From Hyphomicrobium denitrificans 1NES1 (GTDB lineage: Bacteria; Pseudomonadota; Alphaproteobacteria; Rhizobiales; Hyphomicrobiaceae), in the NCBI RefSeq assembly GCF_000230975.2, contig NC_021172.1, positions 1,364,001 through 1,428,000 of the forward strand: a DNA stretch of 64,000 nt, given 5' to 3'. Within the stretch, counting starts at the first letter, position 1; each line of letters starts with the position of its first letter. The notes under the pieces are model-generated. The model did not search any database, was not told the DNA's origin, and saw only the letters and a list, made by a program, of their open reading frames with translations. The translations under genes and the position numbers were made by a program. Shown here piece by piece: positions 1-9,081 of the stretch.

Positions 1-821
1 AGACTTCCGATCTGGGAGCGGCCGCCGCGAAGCAGGCGCTCGTGCGCGCCGGCATCGACCCCATCGAAATCGATCTCATCATCTGCGCAACGGCAACGCC
101 GGATCGTACGTTCCCGGCAACGGCCATCAGAATTCAATCGATGCTCGGCGTCACCAAGGGTGCGGCCTTCGATGTGCAGGCCGTCTGCTCAGGTTTTGTC
201 TACGCGCTGGCCGTCGCGGACAGCTTTCTGAAGACGGGACAATCGAAACGCGCCCTCGTCATCGGAGCCGAGACGTTTTCGCGCATTCTCGACTGGTCTG
301 ACCGTTCGACGTGTGTGCTGTTCGGTGACGGCGCCGGGGCGGTCGTTCTCGAAGCTCAGCCGCAACACGGCACGCGCGACGACCGCGGGATCCTCGCGAC
401 ACGCCTGAGATCGGACGGCCGCTACGAAGATCTCCTCTACGTCGACGGCGGGGCAGGCTCGACGAAAACGGTCGGACATTTGCGGATGAACGGCCGCGAG
501 GTTTTTCGTCACGCCATCCAGAAGATTTCGGGCGTCATCGAGGAAACGCTCGTTGAAACCGGATACACGGCGGACGAGATCGATCTTTTCATTCCGCATC
601 AGGCAAACAAGCGGATTCTCGACGGTATTGCGAAAAAGCTCGGGGTCGCGCCCGAGAAGATCGTCATGACGCTGCACAAGCACGGCAATACGTCGGCCGC
701 ATCGATTCCACTCGCTCTCAACGAGGCGTTCGAGGCCCATCGGGTTAAGGAAGGTAACCTGATCCTGATGGAGGCGATGGGCGGCGGCTTCACTTGGGGC
801 GCGGCGCTGGCCCGCTGGTAG
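1..821 (+). CDS. fabH: 3-oxoacyl-ACP synthase III (FabH), 5' end outside window
   Basis: Condenses acetyl-CoA with malonyl-ACP to start type II fatty acid synthesis in the cytoplasm. The reading frame is open from base 3, and the upstream residues ([13 protein letters not shown]) match the family, so the GTG at 42 is internal and the true start lies before the window. The catalytic triad is visible: Cys in DVQAVCSGF, His in IPHQANKRI and Asn in [10 protein letters not shown]. The C-terminus [14 protein letters not shown] is typical and complete. ihfA and a merR gene follow on the same strand, an order common in Hyphomicrobiales (established knowledge). Confidence 0.97.
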   Translation, partial: TSDLGAAAAKQALVRAGIDPIEIDLIICATATPDRTFPATAIRIQSMLGVTKGAAFDVQAVCSGFVYALAVADSFLKTGQSKRALVIGAETFSRILDWSDRSTCVLFGDGAGAVVLEAQPQHGTRDDRGILATRLRSDGRYEDLLYVDGGAGSTKTVGHLRMNGREVFRHAIQKISGVIEETLVETGYTADEIDLFIPHQANKRILDGIAKKLGVAPEKIVMTLHKHGNTSAASIPLALNEAFEAHRVKEGNLILMEAMGGGFTWGAALARW

Positions 822-953
822 TCGCGCCGTCGCGCTTGCGACGTCTAAAATAGAACTTCCTCAATTTTTTGTGTGCTTCTTCAACGGATTACGTTGACCC
901 CGCGACTATCTGACGCTACCATGATCAGTCTGCGGCGTTGATGGAGAATACAT

Positions 954-1259
954 ATGGTCGGCAAGACATTGACGAGGGCGGATCTTGCGGAGGCCGTCGT
1001 CTCGAAAGTCGGGTTGCCGCGGAACGAAAGCCAGGATCTCGTAGAGCGCGTGCTCGAGGAAATTTCGGGCAGTCTTGCGGACGGCGATCCCGTCAAGCTC
1101 TCTTCGTTCGGCTCGTTCGGCATCCGGCAAAAAGGCGAGCGCATCGGGCGCAATCCGAAGACGGGCGAGGAGGTGCCGATTACACCGAGAAGAGTCCTGG
1201 TCTTTCGTCCTTCGAACATCATGAAGGACCGCATCAACAAAGGCCACGTGAAGCGCTAG
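954..1259 (+). CDS. ihfA: Integration host factor subunit alpha
   Basis: DNA-bending nucleoid protein, 101 residues, the normal length for the HU/IHF family. It forms a heterodimer with IHF-beta and bends DNA sharply at specific sites during transcription, replication and recombination. The sequence shows the amino-terminal helices ([16 protein letters not shown]), the conserved FGSFGIR stretch and the beta-arm [12 protein letters not shown] followed by RRVLVFRPS, which fits the alpha subunit better than HU. The ATG at 954 follows a GGAG-like stretch (GATGGAGAATAC) at suitable spacing. It lies 132 bp after fabH and 84 bp before a MerR gene, probably in one transcriptional neighbourhood. Confidence 0.95.
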   Translation: MVGKTLTRADLAEAVVSKVGLPRNESQDLVERVLEEISGSLADGDPVKLSSFGSFGIRQKGERIGRNPKTGEEVPITPRRVLVFRPSNIMKDRINKGHVKR

Positions 1260-1343
1260 CGCGCTTGAATGTTGAAGCGGACGATAGGACGGCGCGGTGG
1301 AAGTCCGCGGCGGGGTTTCGACAAATTGGAAAGGCATAGGGCG

Positions 1344-1889
1344 ATGAACAAGTCGGCGGAAGCGTTTCGCACGATCGGAGAAGTCGCCGAGGAACTTGAA
1401 ATTCCGAAGCATGTGTTGCGTTTCTGGGAAGGTCGCTTTCCGCAGATCCGGCCGATGAAGCGCGGTGGAGGTCGGCGCTATTACCGTCCCGAAGACATGG
1501 AACTCTTGAGAGGCATTCGCGCATTACTGCACGCCGAAGGCTATACGATCCGGGGCGTCCAGAAGATTTTGCGCGAGCACGGCGTCGATCAGGTCAAGGC
1601 AGCGGCGCGGAGAGCAATGGCTGCTCAAGGGTCCGACAGGGCGGTGCCGCCGCAAACCCGCAAGCGCGGGCGCAAGCCGATCGTGGGTGCGACGGGCAGT
1701 GCATCTCTGCCGCAAGCCGCGCAGGCGATTCCAGAGTCGAAAGCCGAGGGTTGCGCGACGGACGTCCACGTCCTTGCGGCAATCCGCGAACTCCAGATCG
1801 CTCGCGCGATCTTGCTCGGCCAGCCGATCGCGCAGCCCGGCGGGTCGCACGTCGCAGAGGCGAAGAAGACGCGCGCGACCAGGACGTGA
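1344..1889 (+). CDS. MerR-family transcriptional regulator
   Basis: 181-residue predicted DNA-binding protein. The winged helix-turn-helix is at residues 7-60: [20 protein letters not shown], followed by a basic wing ending in RRYYRPED. The next helix ([20 protein letters not shown]) is also typical of MerR. The C-terminal half is basic and low in complexity with no cysteine metal site, so the inducer cannot be named. I chose the ATG at 1344 because the MerR domain begins directly after it; in-frame codons upstream add an unconserved basic leader. The 3' end overlaps the next gene by a GTGA junction, suggesting coupled translation. Confidence 0.85.
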   Translation: MNKSAEAFRTIGEVAEELEIPKHVLRFWEGRFPQIRPMKRGGGRRYYRPEDMELLRGIRALLHAEGYTIRGVQKILREHGVDQVKAAARRAMAAQGSDRAVPPQTRKRGRKPIVGATGSASLPQAAQAIPESKAEGCATDVHVLAAIRELQIARAILLGQPIAQPGGSHVAEAKKTRATRT

Positions 1890-2644
1890 GCAGGGCGGCG
1901 ACGATTGGCTCAGTGGTGACACGCTCGCGTTTGTCCGATCTCGAGATCGTCCTCGTCGATCTCGGTGCATCTCGTGCGCTTCTTGAAAGCGAAGAGGCGA
2001 GCACGCTGCGGCTCTCAGCATCCGACCGGCTGCGCGTCGACAGGCTTTCCGGCGATCCCGCCAGACAGTCCCTTTGGCGCGCGGCGCGCGTTGCGACGCG
2101 CATTGTCCTCGAACGCGCCATAGGGCCGAGAGTGCGAGGCGCAGATTTTGAGATCGCCTCTGGCGGACGGCCATCGCTCAGTGAGGGGTTTCCGCATTTC
2201 AACGTCTCGCATACAGCCGACGTCGCACTCATTGCGGTTTGCCGGTCCTCGCTTGTCGGCGTCGACATCGAGAGCCATCGGGCCTTGTCGATTTCTCCGG
2301 AGCGGCGGCGGCGTATCGTTGCAGCAGCGGCCCGCTTCACGGGGGACGAAGCCAATCCCGATAACGACGTGGATGTCCTCGTGGCCTGGGTGCGGCTGGA
2401 GGCCGTTGCCAAGGCTCGGGGGGCCGGTATCGGCGTTCTGTTAACGGAACAAGGAGTGATCGGCAGCGCGGGCGAGAAGCGCGAGAAATCCGCGAAATCT
2501 TCTCCCGCCGTAACCGACCTGGACGTGGGGACGTCTTATGTCGGGGCCGTTGCAGCCGACGCCCTTCCGGAGAAGATCGCGGTGAGGCGATTCCCGAAGC
2601 ACACCGACGAGCTGGCAGAATTTCTTTCCGAGTTCAGCACGTAA
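1886..2644 (+). CDS. 4'-phosphopantetheinyl transferase superfamily protein (Sfp type)
   Basis: Predicted to move 4'-phosphopantetheine from CoA onto a serine of acyl or peptidyl carrier proteins. About 252 residues, close to the Sfp class and longer than AcpS. Signature pieces are FPHFNVSHT, the metal-binding GVDIE and [14 protein letters not shown], which matches the W-x-x-K/R-E-A-x-x-K-A helix. Start: GTG at 1886 overlapping the merR stop; GTG at 1913 or 1916 is also possible. The nearby fabH is suggestive, but the carrier protein served is unknown. The C-terminal part is weakly conserved. Confidence 0.85.
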   Translation: MSRAATIGSVVTRSRLSDLEIVLVDLGASRALLESEEASTLRLSASDRLRVDRLSGDPARQSLWRAARVATRIVLERAIGPRVRGADFEIASGGRPSLSEGFPHFNVSHTADVALIAVCRSSLVGVDIESHRALSISPERRRRIVAAAARFTGDEANPDNDVDVLVAWVRLEAVAKARGAGIGVLLTEQGVIGSAGEKREKSAKSSPAVTDLDVGTSYVGAVAADALPEKIAVRRFPKHTDELAEFLSEFST

Positions 2645-2698
2645 TCGCACGCTTCCGCGAACGGCGGTCGCCGATAGCAGCTGCGTTCCTGCCAAAAC

Positions 2699-3991
2699 TC
2701 AGGGCGTGTATCCAAACATCTTGTAGGGATTATAGACGCTCGTCTGCTCTCTGTGCCGCTGATAGGAACGTACGCGCCGCCGCGGCGGATCGGCCTTGGC
2801 TTCCTTGATATTGCCTCGCGTATCGGCGCGAGTCTTTCGCTCTGACACGTCCGCTGCAGGGTTGGCGGGCGGAATTTCCATCGCCGTCACCGTGCTGTCT
2901 TTGACGGCAAGGAGCAGATTCGATTCCATCGGCCGCCAGCGATAGCCGATGCCGAAATCGATCGGAACGGCGCGGCCTTTGCCGAATACCTCGGAAAGCT
3001 GCGACTGGCGTTGGCCGGCAAACAGTGCGATCGGTCCGACGTAACGGCCGTAGGGGTGCAGACGCCAACCTTGCGCGAAGTGTCGGACCGGTATGCCGGA
3101 GTCATCCTCCAGAATTGAATCGCTGTGCTTCAGGAGATAATCGCGGACCGTCGAAAACTTATCGGAGTGCATCAGGTAGGACGCGCTCTTGATGAAGCTG
3201 TCGGCATGCCCGAACGTATCGCAGAACTGCATGAAACCGCTGGTGTTGATGCCGCCGTCGGAGAGGTCCGTGCTGAAGTAATACAGCGTGCGTTTCTTGC
3301 CGACATTATCGGAGAATACAATCTTGGCCCCCTTGGCCGTGGCGTTCGGGATCTTCTCTTCCGCCGGGTGGATCGTCCCATCGCTCTGGAGGTCGAAAAG
3401 AGAGACGTCGTAAATCGTCTTGCCGGAGCGCGCCAGGAAAGTCATCAGCACGGGGAGCGTGCCGGTCATACGCCCGTGGCTGAAATCGATGCGCATGAAC
3501 TTGGTCTGGAAGAAGCTGTAGCTCATCACGGAGTTGAGCGATGCGCGAAGCTCGCGCAAGGCGCCGGGAAGCTCTCCGCGTGAAAACTTGCCGAGGTCGG
3601 GGACGGGGCCCGGCGGTTCGAGGCCCGCCATGATGTAGGTATCCGCCGACGGGAAAAACGCATCGGCATAAAGGAAGTCCGGACCACTGAAGAAATAGAA
3701 CAAAACCGGCTGCGGGGTCGTGAAATTCTTCGAAACGAAAGAGCGAATCTTGCTGAGTTGCCGCCTTTCGAGCCCGTTCCATGAATCGTCGAAGCTTCTG
3801 GCATGCTGCTTCCAGAATGCGTCGTTAGTGTATGCCGCGATTGGTGATCCGGCAGAGGGCTGTATGCCGGCAAGAAAACGCGCCGTATCATCTGCGCTGG
3901 CGCTCGGGCCGGCGAGCGTCACATTCGATGCCAATGTCAATGCAGCGACGAGAGCGCCGACGATCGTTGCGATAAGTCGCGTTTTTGCCAT
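2699..3991 (-). CDS. Exported protein of unknown function
   Basis: 430 residues with an N-terminal signal peptide (MAKTRLIATIVGALVAALTL, then a small-residue stretch ending near ASA). The mature part has no motif I recognise. It is rich in aromatic residues, with stretches such as VLFYFFSGPDFLYADAFF, and has a proline/arginine-rich tail (DPPRRRVRSYQRHREQ). I take the ATG at 3991 rather than the in-frame start at 4045 because the signal peptide begins there and the longer form would overlap the upstream permease gene. The permease lies only 13 bp upstream, so the two are probably cotranscribed. Periplasmic location is inferred. Confidence 0.7.
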   Translation of the reverse strand: MAKTRLIATIVGALVAALTLASNVTLAGPSASADDTARFLAGIQPSAGSPIAAYTNDAFWKQHARSFDDSWNGLERRQLSKIRSFVSKNFTTPQPVLFYFFSGPDFLYADAFFPSADTYIMAGLEPPGPVPDLGKFSRGELPGALRELRASLNSVMSYSFFQTKFMRIDFSHGRMTGTLPVLMTFLARSGKTIYDVSLFDLQSDGTIHPAEEKIPNATAKGAKIVFSDNVGKKRTLYYFSTDLSDGGINTSGFMQFCDTFGHADSFIKSASYLMHSDKFSTVRDYLLKHSDSILEDDSGIPVRHFAQGWRLHPYGRYVGPIALFAGQRQSQLSEVFGKGRAVPIDFGIGYRWRPMESNLLLAVKDSTVTAMEIPPANPAADVSERKTRADTRGNIKEAKADPPRRRVRSYQRHREQTSVYNPYKMFGYTP

Positions 3992-4004
3992 GAGATGATC
4001 CAAC

Positions 4005-5357
4005 TCAGATCCGTGCCGTAAGCGGGCGTGACTGGGATACTGCATAGACTCCCAAGCCTGCCAACATGATGGCGAGGCCGGCGAGGGACTGTAGCGGCCG
4101 CTCAGCGATAAGGTGATACATCATAAATCCCGTGACACCGAGAAAGATGAGCGGCGTCAATGGGTATCCCCACGTCCGATAAGGTCGCGACAGGCCGGGT
4201 TCCTTGGCGCGCAGGACAATGACTCCTAACACAGCCAGGAACGAGCAGAGCGTCAGGCTGAATTGGATGACGTCGAGGACTGCTTCGAAGCTTTGCGTCA
4301 TAAGCAAGAGGCTGACGATCGCGATCTGCAGCAGCAGAGCTGTCGTCGGCACGCCGCCGCGTGAAGTCTGCGATAGCGGCGCTAGCAGGGGATGGTCGAT
4401 GCCCATCGTCATCGTCACCCGCGGCCCGATCCAGGTCATGGCGCTGATCGAGGAAATCAGCCCGATGCAGATCAATGCTCCGACGATGCGGCCGCCGACG
4501 TCGCCGAAGATGTGCTTGCCGGCGATCAGCGCCACGTCGAGCTGGCCGGCCATCGCCTCAATCGGCGTCGTGTAGAGAAAAACTGCGTTTAGCGCGACAT
4601 AGAGCGCGATGACGATGAGGGTTGCCGCAATGATCGCACGCGGAAGGCTGACGGCTGGGTCGCGGATTTCGCCGGCGATATAGGTCGCGGCGTTCCATCC
4701 GGAGTAGGCGTACATGACGAAAACGAGGCTCACCGCGAACGGTGCGCTCGCCATATAGCTTACGTCGCCCGCAGACGGTGCGAATGAGATTGGTTGCGGT
4801 TGGCCGACGGCTAATCCCGCAACGATCAGGGCGACGATCAGGGCGCCTTTGATCAGGGTGGAAACGTTCTGAAAGGTGGCCGAGTGCTTGACGCCGCTCA
4901 GATGCACGAACGTGATCAACCAGGCGACTGCGAGGCCGAGAAGTTGCGGGGATACCCCCGGGAAGACACCTTTGAAATAAACGCCGAACGCCATGGCCGC
5001 GAGCGCGATCGGCGCCGAAAAGCCAACGGTCGCGGAAATCCAGCCGGCGAGGAAGCCGAGCGCCGGATGATAGATCCGCGAGAGAAAATTGTATTCGCCG
5101 CCGGAGCGCGGAAAGGCTGCGGAGAGCTCCGCATAGGAAAGGGCTCCGCAAAGCGCCGCAACGCCGCCGACGATCCACAGCATCAGCACGGAGAATGCCG
5201 AGGGAATGTCTTTGACCTGAAAGCCAAGGCTCGTAAACACGCCGATGCCGATCATATCGGCGACGGCGAGAGCGACGGCCGTCATCGTCGAGACAGTCCG
5301 GAGGTTAAGCCCGGATGCCTTGGGAGACGGTACGCTCGTGCTGGTTGCGCTTGTCAT
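4005..5357 (-). CDS. APC-superfamily amino acid/polyamine permease
   Basis: 450-residue inner-membrane transporter with about 12 hydrophobic segments. The first helix carries the APC signature ADMIGIGVFTSLGF, where the unwound G-I-G-V motif binds the substrate backbone. The loop after helix 2 (ALSYAELSAAFPRSGGEYNF) and WNAATYIAGEI in helix 6-7 are also family hallmarks. Substrate cannot be read from sequence; amino acids are likely. It is the first gene of a probable two-gene unit with the exported protein at 2699-3991. The 320-bp divergent region upstream should hold its promoter, but no clear motif stands out. Confidence 0.9.
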   Translation of the reverse strand: MTSATSTSVPSPKASGLNLRTVSTMTAVALAVADMIGIGVFTSLGFQVKDIPSAFSVLMLWIVGGVAALCGALSYAELSAAFPRSGGEYNFLSRIYHPALGFLAGWISATVGFSAPIALAAMAFGVYFKGVFPGVSPQLLGLAVAWLITFVHLSGVKHSATFQNVSTLIKGALIVALIVAGLAVGQPQPISFAPSAGDVSYMASAPFAVSLVFVMYAYSGWNAATYIAGEIRDPAVSLPRAIIAATLIVIALYVALNAVFLYTTPIEAMAGQLDVALIAGKHIFGDVGGRIVGALICIGLISSISAMTWIGPRVTMTMGIDHPLLAPLSQTSRGGVPTTALLLQIAIVSLLLMTQSFEAVLDVIQFSLTLCSFLAVLGVIVLRAKEPGLSRPYRTWGYPLTPLIFLGVTGFMMYHLIAERPLQSLAGLAIMLAGLGVYAVSQSRPLTARI

Positions 5358-5677
5358 CAGAAAGGCTTAGCCCCGGCAGATTCGGCGACACTATTGACTC
5401 GCATGAGTTCCAACAACGGGCGGCGCGACATGTTCAATTTGCGTTGCCAAAATGCATCTGGCATCCAGTTGCAGGGTATTACCGCGCTCCTGCTCGAAAA
5501 ACAGCCGGAGTCCATTTGATCCTTTAACTCACGATATGGACAATTTTGGACTTTATGGGTCACGCGGAAATGGTGCGAGCCGTCATCTGACTGTCGTCGG
5601 CGAGGGTAAACGAGATTCTAACCTCGGCGGACGCACATTGAAAACAGCAGTGTCCGAACGAAGTTGCACTCAAGACC
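5358..5677. other. 320-bp divergent intergenic region
   Basis: Separates the leftward permease gene from the rightward Tat-like hydrolase gene, so it should contain both promoters. I see no conserved small gene, no strong hairpin and no GGAAC-N16-CGTT stress promoter in it. Confidence 0.5.
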
Positions 5678-6697
5678 ATGAATCACGGGCGACGGGGATT
5701 CCTCGCGACGGCATTTGGTACAGGTCTGGCTCTAATTCTCGGCACAGCGGGCGCTTTAGCCGCCCGCAAGACCGGCAATCATCGCCAGATTACGCCGTCA
5801 AAGACACAGGTTCGGTCGCGCAGCGCGCCCCTCGCAACGGCGCGGACTGCGCTCGTTCCGTTCGAGACGGCGCCGTTTCCCTATCATGGTACGGTGCCCG
5901 GATCGAATGCGCCCTTTTTGAATGTCGACGAGGGCGGGCGCAAGGGTCACCGGACAGGCTCCGGCCGCGTCTATTGGGAAGATGAGACGTACAACGATAA
6001 CCGTGTGCTGTTGCACATTCCGAAGGGTTTCGACATTCGCCGTCCGGCGCTGATGCTCGTCTTCTTCCATGGCCACGGCGCGACGCTCGAGCGCGATGTG
6101 CTCGACCGCCAGAAGGTTCCGGCGCAGATTTCCGCTTCGAATGCCAATGTCGTGCTCGTCGCTCCGCAGCTTGCGATCGACGCGCGCGACTCGAGTGCCG
6201 GCAAGTTCTGGCAACCGGGCGCCTTCGGCCGTTTCATCGGCGAAGCCGGCCAGCAGCTCGCGCGTCTCTTCGGCGACAAACGATCGCTCAGAACGTTCGC
6301 CAGCATGCCGATCGTTCTTGTTGCCTATAGCGGCGGCTACGTCGCGGCGGCATCGGCCATCGAGAAGGGCGGTTTAAAGAAGCGCGTCAGAGGCGTGGTG
6401 CTGCTCGATTCCCTTTATGGCGATCTCGACAAGTTCGCGCACTGGATCGAGGCCGACCCGTCAGCATTCTTCGTGAGCGTCTATCTTGGATCGACCCGAA
6501 ACCAGAACGCGCAGCTTGAGGGCATTCTTGCCGCGCACGATGTCGACGTCAGTCCGGAAATCAACACGCGGCTTGCATCCGGCGGGGTAACGGTCGCTCC
6601 CGGTGGCTCCGGCCGCCACCGCGATCTCGTGACCCACGCCTGGGTCGACTATCCGATCATCGACATCTTGAAGCGGTTGCCGGAATACCGCCGTTGA
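5678..6697 (+). CDS. Exported alpha/beta-hydrolase-like protein, probable Tat substrate
   Basis: 339 residues. The N-terminus MNHGRRGFLATAFGTGLAL has a twin-arginine motif (RRGFLAT) and hydrophobic core, so folded export by Tat is likely. Within the mature part, LMLVFFHGHGATLERD resembles the strand and HG oxyanion region of alpha/beta hydrolases. VLVAYSGGYVAAASA occupies the nucleophile-elbow place, with Ser in A-Y-S-G-G instead of G-x-S-x-G, and a late His occurs in HRDLVTHAWVDY. An extracytoplasmic esterase or peptidase-like role is inference. The gene appears to be monocistronic and precedes tRNA-Pro. Confidence 0.7.
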   Translation: MNHGRRGFLATAFGTGLALILGTAGALAARKTGNHRQITPSKTQVRSRSAPLATARTALVPFETAPFPYHGTVPGSNAPFLNVDEGGRKGHRTGSGRVYWEDETYNDNRVLLHIPKGFDIRRPALMLVFFHGHGATLERDVLDRQKVPAQISASNANVVLVAPQLAIDARDSSAGKFWQPGAFGRFIGEAGQQLARLFGDKRSLRTFASMPIVLVAYSGGYVAAASAIEKGGLKKRVRGVVLLDSLYGDLDKFAHWIEADPSAFFVSVYLGSTRNQNAQLEGILAAHDVDVSPEINTRLASGGVTVAPGGSGRHRDLVTHAWVDYPIIDILKRLPEYRR

Positions 6698-6873
6698 GCT
6701 GGCACAGGCCTGCAAGATGCGATTTGTGGCATTTTGCGAACCCCGCGCCCCGTGTCGGCCGGTATCGCGCCTTGACGGGCAAGGGGCGTTCCTTTACCCA
6801 ACGCGGACGACCGCGACGGTGGCCGTGGGGCCCTGGACAAGCGGCCTTTATGGCATTGTCGAGACGTCTGGAA

Positions 6874-6951
6874 CGGAGCGTAGCGCAGCCTGGTTAGCGC
6901 ACCAGTCTGGGGGACTGGGGGTCGGAGGTTCAAATCCTCTCGCTCCGACCA
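6874..6951 (+). tRNA. tRNA-Pro (anticodon GGG)
   Basis: The acceptor stem CGGAGCG (6874-6880) pairs with CGCTCCG (6941-6947), followed by discriminator A and an encoded CCA. The D arm (GCGC/GCGC), the anticodon stem CCAGT/ACTGG (6902-6906 and 6914-6918) with loop CTGGGGG, and the T arm around GGTTCAAATC are all present. The anticodon at 6909-6911 is GGG, reading CCC and CCU proline codons. The region downstream is accessory in character (decayed IS and duplicated gene fragment), which suits a tRNA-linked insertion hotspot, but no duplicated tRNA end is visible. Confidence 0.97.
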
Positions 6952-7257
6952 TTTAAATTCGAGCACGCAGAGAGCCGTATGCAATTCATCGGCGGGGCTC
7001 GTGTCTCGGTGACGTCTCGGGCGGCGCACGTCGCTTATTTTTCGTGCCCGTGACGCGGCGTAGAATATTTGACCGGCAACTCCCGTATTTCAAAATCGCT
7101 GTTAGGTTATCCGCCGCGGATAGAGCGCGAAAGCCGTCTTGGCGCCTTCGGCGAGAAAGGCGAAATAGCGGTTCAATTAACCAATCCATTTTTGTTGGAT
7201 GAAGGAACCTCGAAATGTCGGCGGAGTTTCGTCCCCGTCTAGCAGAGGATATTTCCG
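6952..7257. other. 306-bp region between tRNA-Pro and a small secreted-peptide gene
   Basis: No convincing gene. Near its end it holds a GGAAC element (7204-7208) followed 16 bases later by AGTT, described separately, and an imperfect ATCCA/TGGAT inverted repeat just upstream of that. A purine-rich ribosome-binding sequence (GCAGAGGA, about 7242-7249) precedes the small gene. Confidence 0.5.
7204..7228 (+). promoter_or_regulatory. Possible EcfG-type promoter for the small secreted peptide
   Basis: GGAAC at 7204-7208, 16 bases, then AGTT at 7225-7228. This matches the alphaproteobacterial stress promoter consensus GGAAC-N16/17-CGTT except for the first, less conserved base of the -10 element. 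The start codon at 7258 lies about 30 bases downstream. The assignment is weaker than the three exact matches elsewhere in the window. Confidence 0.4.
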
Positions 7258-7377
7258 ATGAAAAAAGCGATCATGTCACTCATTGCATTGAGCTTCGCAT
7301 TTGGAATCCCGCTGTCACTGACGACTGCTTCGCCGGCCAGCGCCTGCTGGTGGAAAGACAGGCACGGCGAACCCTAG
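7258..7377 (+). CDS. Small secreted peptide, 39 residues
   Basis: A short gene with strong features: a purine-rich ribosome-binding site about 8 bases upstream, ATG, a lysine-rich n-region (MKKAIM), a hydrophobic core (SLIALSFAFGIPLSL) and an Ala-x-Ala type cleavage region ending TTASPASA. The predicted mature product would be only CWWKDRHGEP, a ten-residue peptide starting with cysteine. ASAC is a poor lipobox, so ordinary signal peptidase processing or lipidation cannot be separated by eye. A hairpin resembling a terminator follows 30 bp after the stop. Function unknown; a stress-induced envelope or signalling peptide is only speculation. Confidence 0.55.
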   Translation: MKKAIMSLIALSFAFGIPLSLTTASPASACWWKDRHGEP

Positions 7378-7407
7378 GATCGTTGAGCCTTAAATCTAAA
7401 CGATTTT

Positions 7408-7440
7408 GAACCCTCGGATTGTCCCACCGGGGGTTCTTTA
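7408..7440 (+). terminator. Hairpin terminator after the small peptide gene
   Basis: The arms GAACCCTCGG (7408-7417) and CCGGGGGTTC (7427-7436) pair over ten positions with one G-T pair, with a nine-base loop. A short T-rich stretch (TTTA) follows. It also lies just downstream of the convergent oxidase gene and may serve both. Confidence 0.6.
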
Positions 7441-7473
7441 CGAGTGTTGCTGAAAGCAAATGAAATTCATCGT

Positions 7474-8610
7474 TCAATGTGCGTCGAGCAGCGCGTGGCA
7501 ATACTTCGCGATTGTGAGGCTCGACGTGAGACCAGGACTCTCGATGCCATAAAGCGCAACGAGACGCGGGATGCCGTGTTGGCGGGGGCCGTGGATTGCG
7601 AAGTCTTGCGCGGGTTGGCCTTGTCGCGAGATTTTGGGGCGAATGCCTGTGTAGCTCGGACTGAGCGCGTTAGCGGGGAGGTCGGGCCAATATCGCCGGA
7701 TGGAGCGCTCGAATTCCGCCATTCGTGTGCCACCCGGATCGTCGAAGGCATAATCGATCCGTTCGATCCATTGCACGTCGGGTCCAAAGCGAACATTCCC
7801 TTCGAGATCGAGCGTCAAGTGGGTGCCGAGACCACCATCGACCGGGACCGGATAGATCAAGTGCCGGAACGCTGATTTGTGCCGAAGAGCGAAATAGTGA
7901 CCTTTGGCAAAATGGAGCGTGGGTGATGCGTAAGATTCCGCGTGCGGCAGGTGAGCGCCGAGCTCCGCCATTCCGAGTCCGGCGGCGGCGATCAGATTGC
8001 GCGCCATAATTTTCGCAGGCTCGCTGCTGCTGGTCATACCGATTTCAAAAAGACCGTCAGTACGGAGCGTGATGCTCTGAACAGCCGTTTGCAGCACGAT
8101 GGCGCCGCCGTGGTTCGCGAGATCGGTCGCAAGCGCCTGCATCAGGCCATGACTATCGACGATGCCCGTCGAGGGAGAGAACAGTGCTTTAGTGCCGACA
8201 ATTTCCGGTTCGAGCGCGTGAATGTCGGCGGCGGATAAGATCTGGATGTCTCCGACGCCATTCGCCTTCGCGCGAACGGCGATCGCCTCGAGGGCGGTCT
8301 CCTCCGCGGGCGATGTCGCAACGACGAGCTTTCCGAGGCGCCGAACGTCGACGTCCCTATCTCGAGCATAGGCGTAAAGAAGATCTCTGCCTTCGACGCA
8401 CAGCCGTGCCTTCAGCGACCCATTTGGATAATAGAGCCCGGCGTGGATGACTTCGCTTGATCGCGAGCTGACCTCCTCTCCGATCGCACTGTGGCGTTCG
8501 AGGACGTAGGTCTCCTGTCCGGCCTTGGCGCACTCTGCGGCGATTGCGAGTCCAACAACGCCTCCGCCGATGATGATAGTTTCGATGTCGGGAGTGGAGG
8601 AGGGGGGCAT
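7474..8610 (-). CDS. FAD-dependent oxidoreductase, L-2-hydroxyglutarate oxidase (LhgO)-like
   Basis: 378-residue flavoprotein of the DAO/GlpO superfamily. The N-terminal Rossmann motif is TIIIGGGVVGLAIAAE (GxGxxG), followed by the acidic ribose-binding residue in YVLERHSAIGEE. SSEVIHAGLYYP is characteristic of the LhgO/YgaF group, which oxidises L-2-hydroxyglutarate to 2-oxoglutarate and passes electrons to the quinone pool. The C-terminal GIRPKIS and GIESPGLTSSLTIA complete the FAD site. The substrate is inferred from the family. A decayed copy of the first fifty residues of this same protein type occurs at 11161-11320. Confidence 0.88.
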   Translation of the reverse strand: MPPSSTPDIETIIIGGGVVGLAIAAECAKAGQETYVLERHSAIGEEVSSRSSEVIHAGLYYPNGSLKARLCVEGRDLLYAYARDRDVDVRRLGKLVVATSPAEETALEAIAVRAKANGVGDIQILSAADIHALEPEIVGTKALFSPSTGIVDSHGLMQALATDLANHGGAIVLQTAVQSITLRTDGLFEIGMTSSSEPAKIMARNLIAAAGLGMAELGAHLPHAESYASPTLHFAKGHYFALRHKSAFRHLIYPVPVDGGLGTHLTLDLEGNVRFGPDVQWIERIDYAFDDPGGTRMAEFERSIRRYWPDLPANALSPSYTGIRPKISRQGQPAQDFAIHGPRQHGIPRLVALYGIESPGLTSSLTIAKYCHALLDAH

Positions 8611-8739
8611 GTTATCTATGATAATTATTGATGAAGTCGGGAATGCAGCTAGGCGACTTTGTACTTGTGGCGCAAGATACCGCGATAGTTGAGTGCATGC
8701 GTGCCAACTCGTTCACGCGTCGCAAAATGACCTTTGTAG

Positions 8740-8895
8740 TCTTGCCCCCGTGGGGCGTGCGTATTTTCAGCCCCTGAGTGCGGTGGTTGTCGTTTTAGTC
8801 CTCGATCCAGCCTCCGATCAATCCGAGAATGGTCTGGGCATCCGGCAGTGGCGTGAAGCATGGTTTTCAGGCCGAGCTGACGACGACGTTCCGAT
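8740..8895 (-). pseudogene. Remnant of an IS3-family transposase (OrfB C-terminus)
   Basis: Reading the minus strand gives TPLPDAQTILGLIGGWIED, a stop codon, then NDNHRTQGLKIRTP. This aligns with the C-terminal end of IS3-family OrfB integrases, whose consensus is GGWIEDYN.NHPHSGLKMRSP (established knowledge). The conserved Tyr codon has become TAA, and the sequence loses similarity on both sides, so this is a dead fragment. I see no terminal inverted repeats or rest of the element. It occupies the 471-bp gap between the oxidase gene and the Asp-box protein gene; nothing else is recognisable in that gap. Confidence 0.7.
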
Positions 8896-9081
8896 CTTCG
8901 TCGAGCTTTCCGCAATTTCGGCAGAGGCGACTCTTGCGCCAGCGGCCGTATGGCTTCAGAAACGGTAGTTGAGGTCGGCGATAGGTGGAGTTGTGCTGGA
9001 GTTTGAATTTTCGGTCGGCTTCGCAATAGGCTGATGTCAGGTGGACGCGTAGAACTCGTCGCGCTGACGGAGGTTTTCGTA

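Noticed and set aside
6872..6895. GGAAC with a GGTT 17 bases downstream as a stress promoter
   Set aside because: Overlaps the start of tRNA-Pro and would begin transcription inside the tRNA; judged chance.
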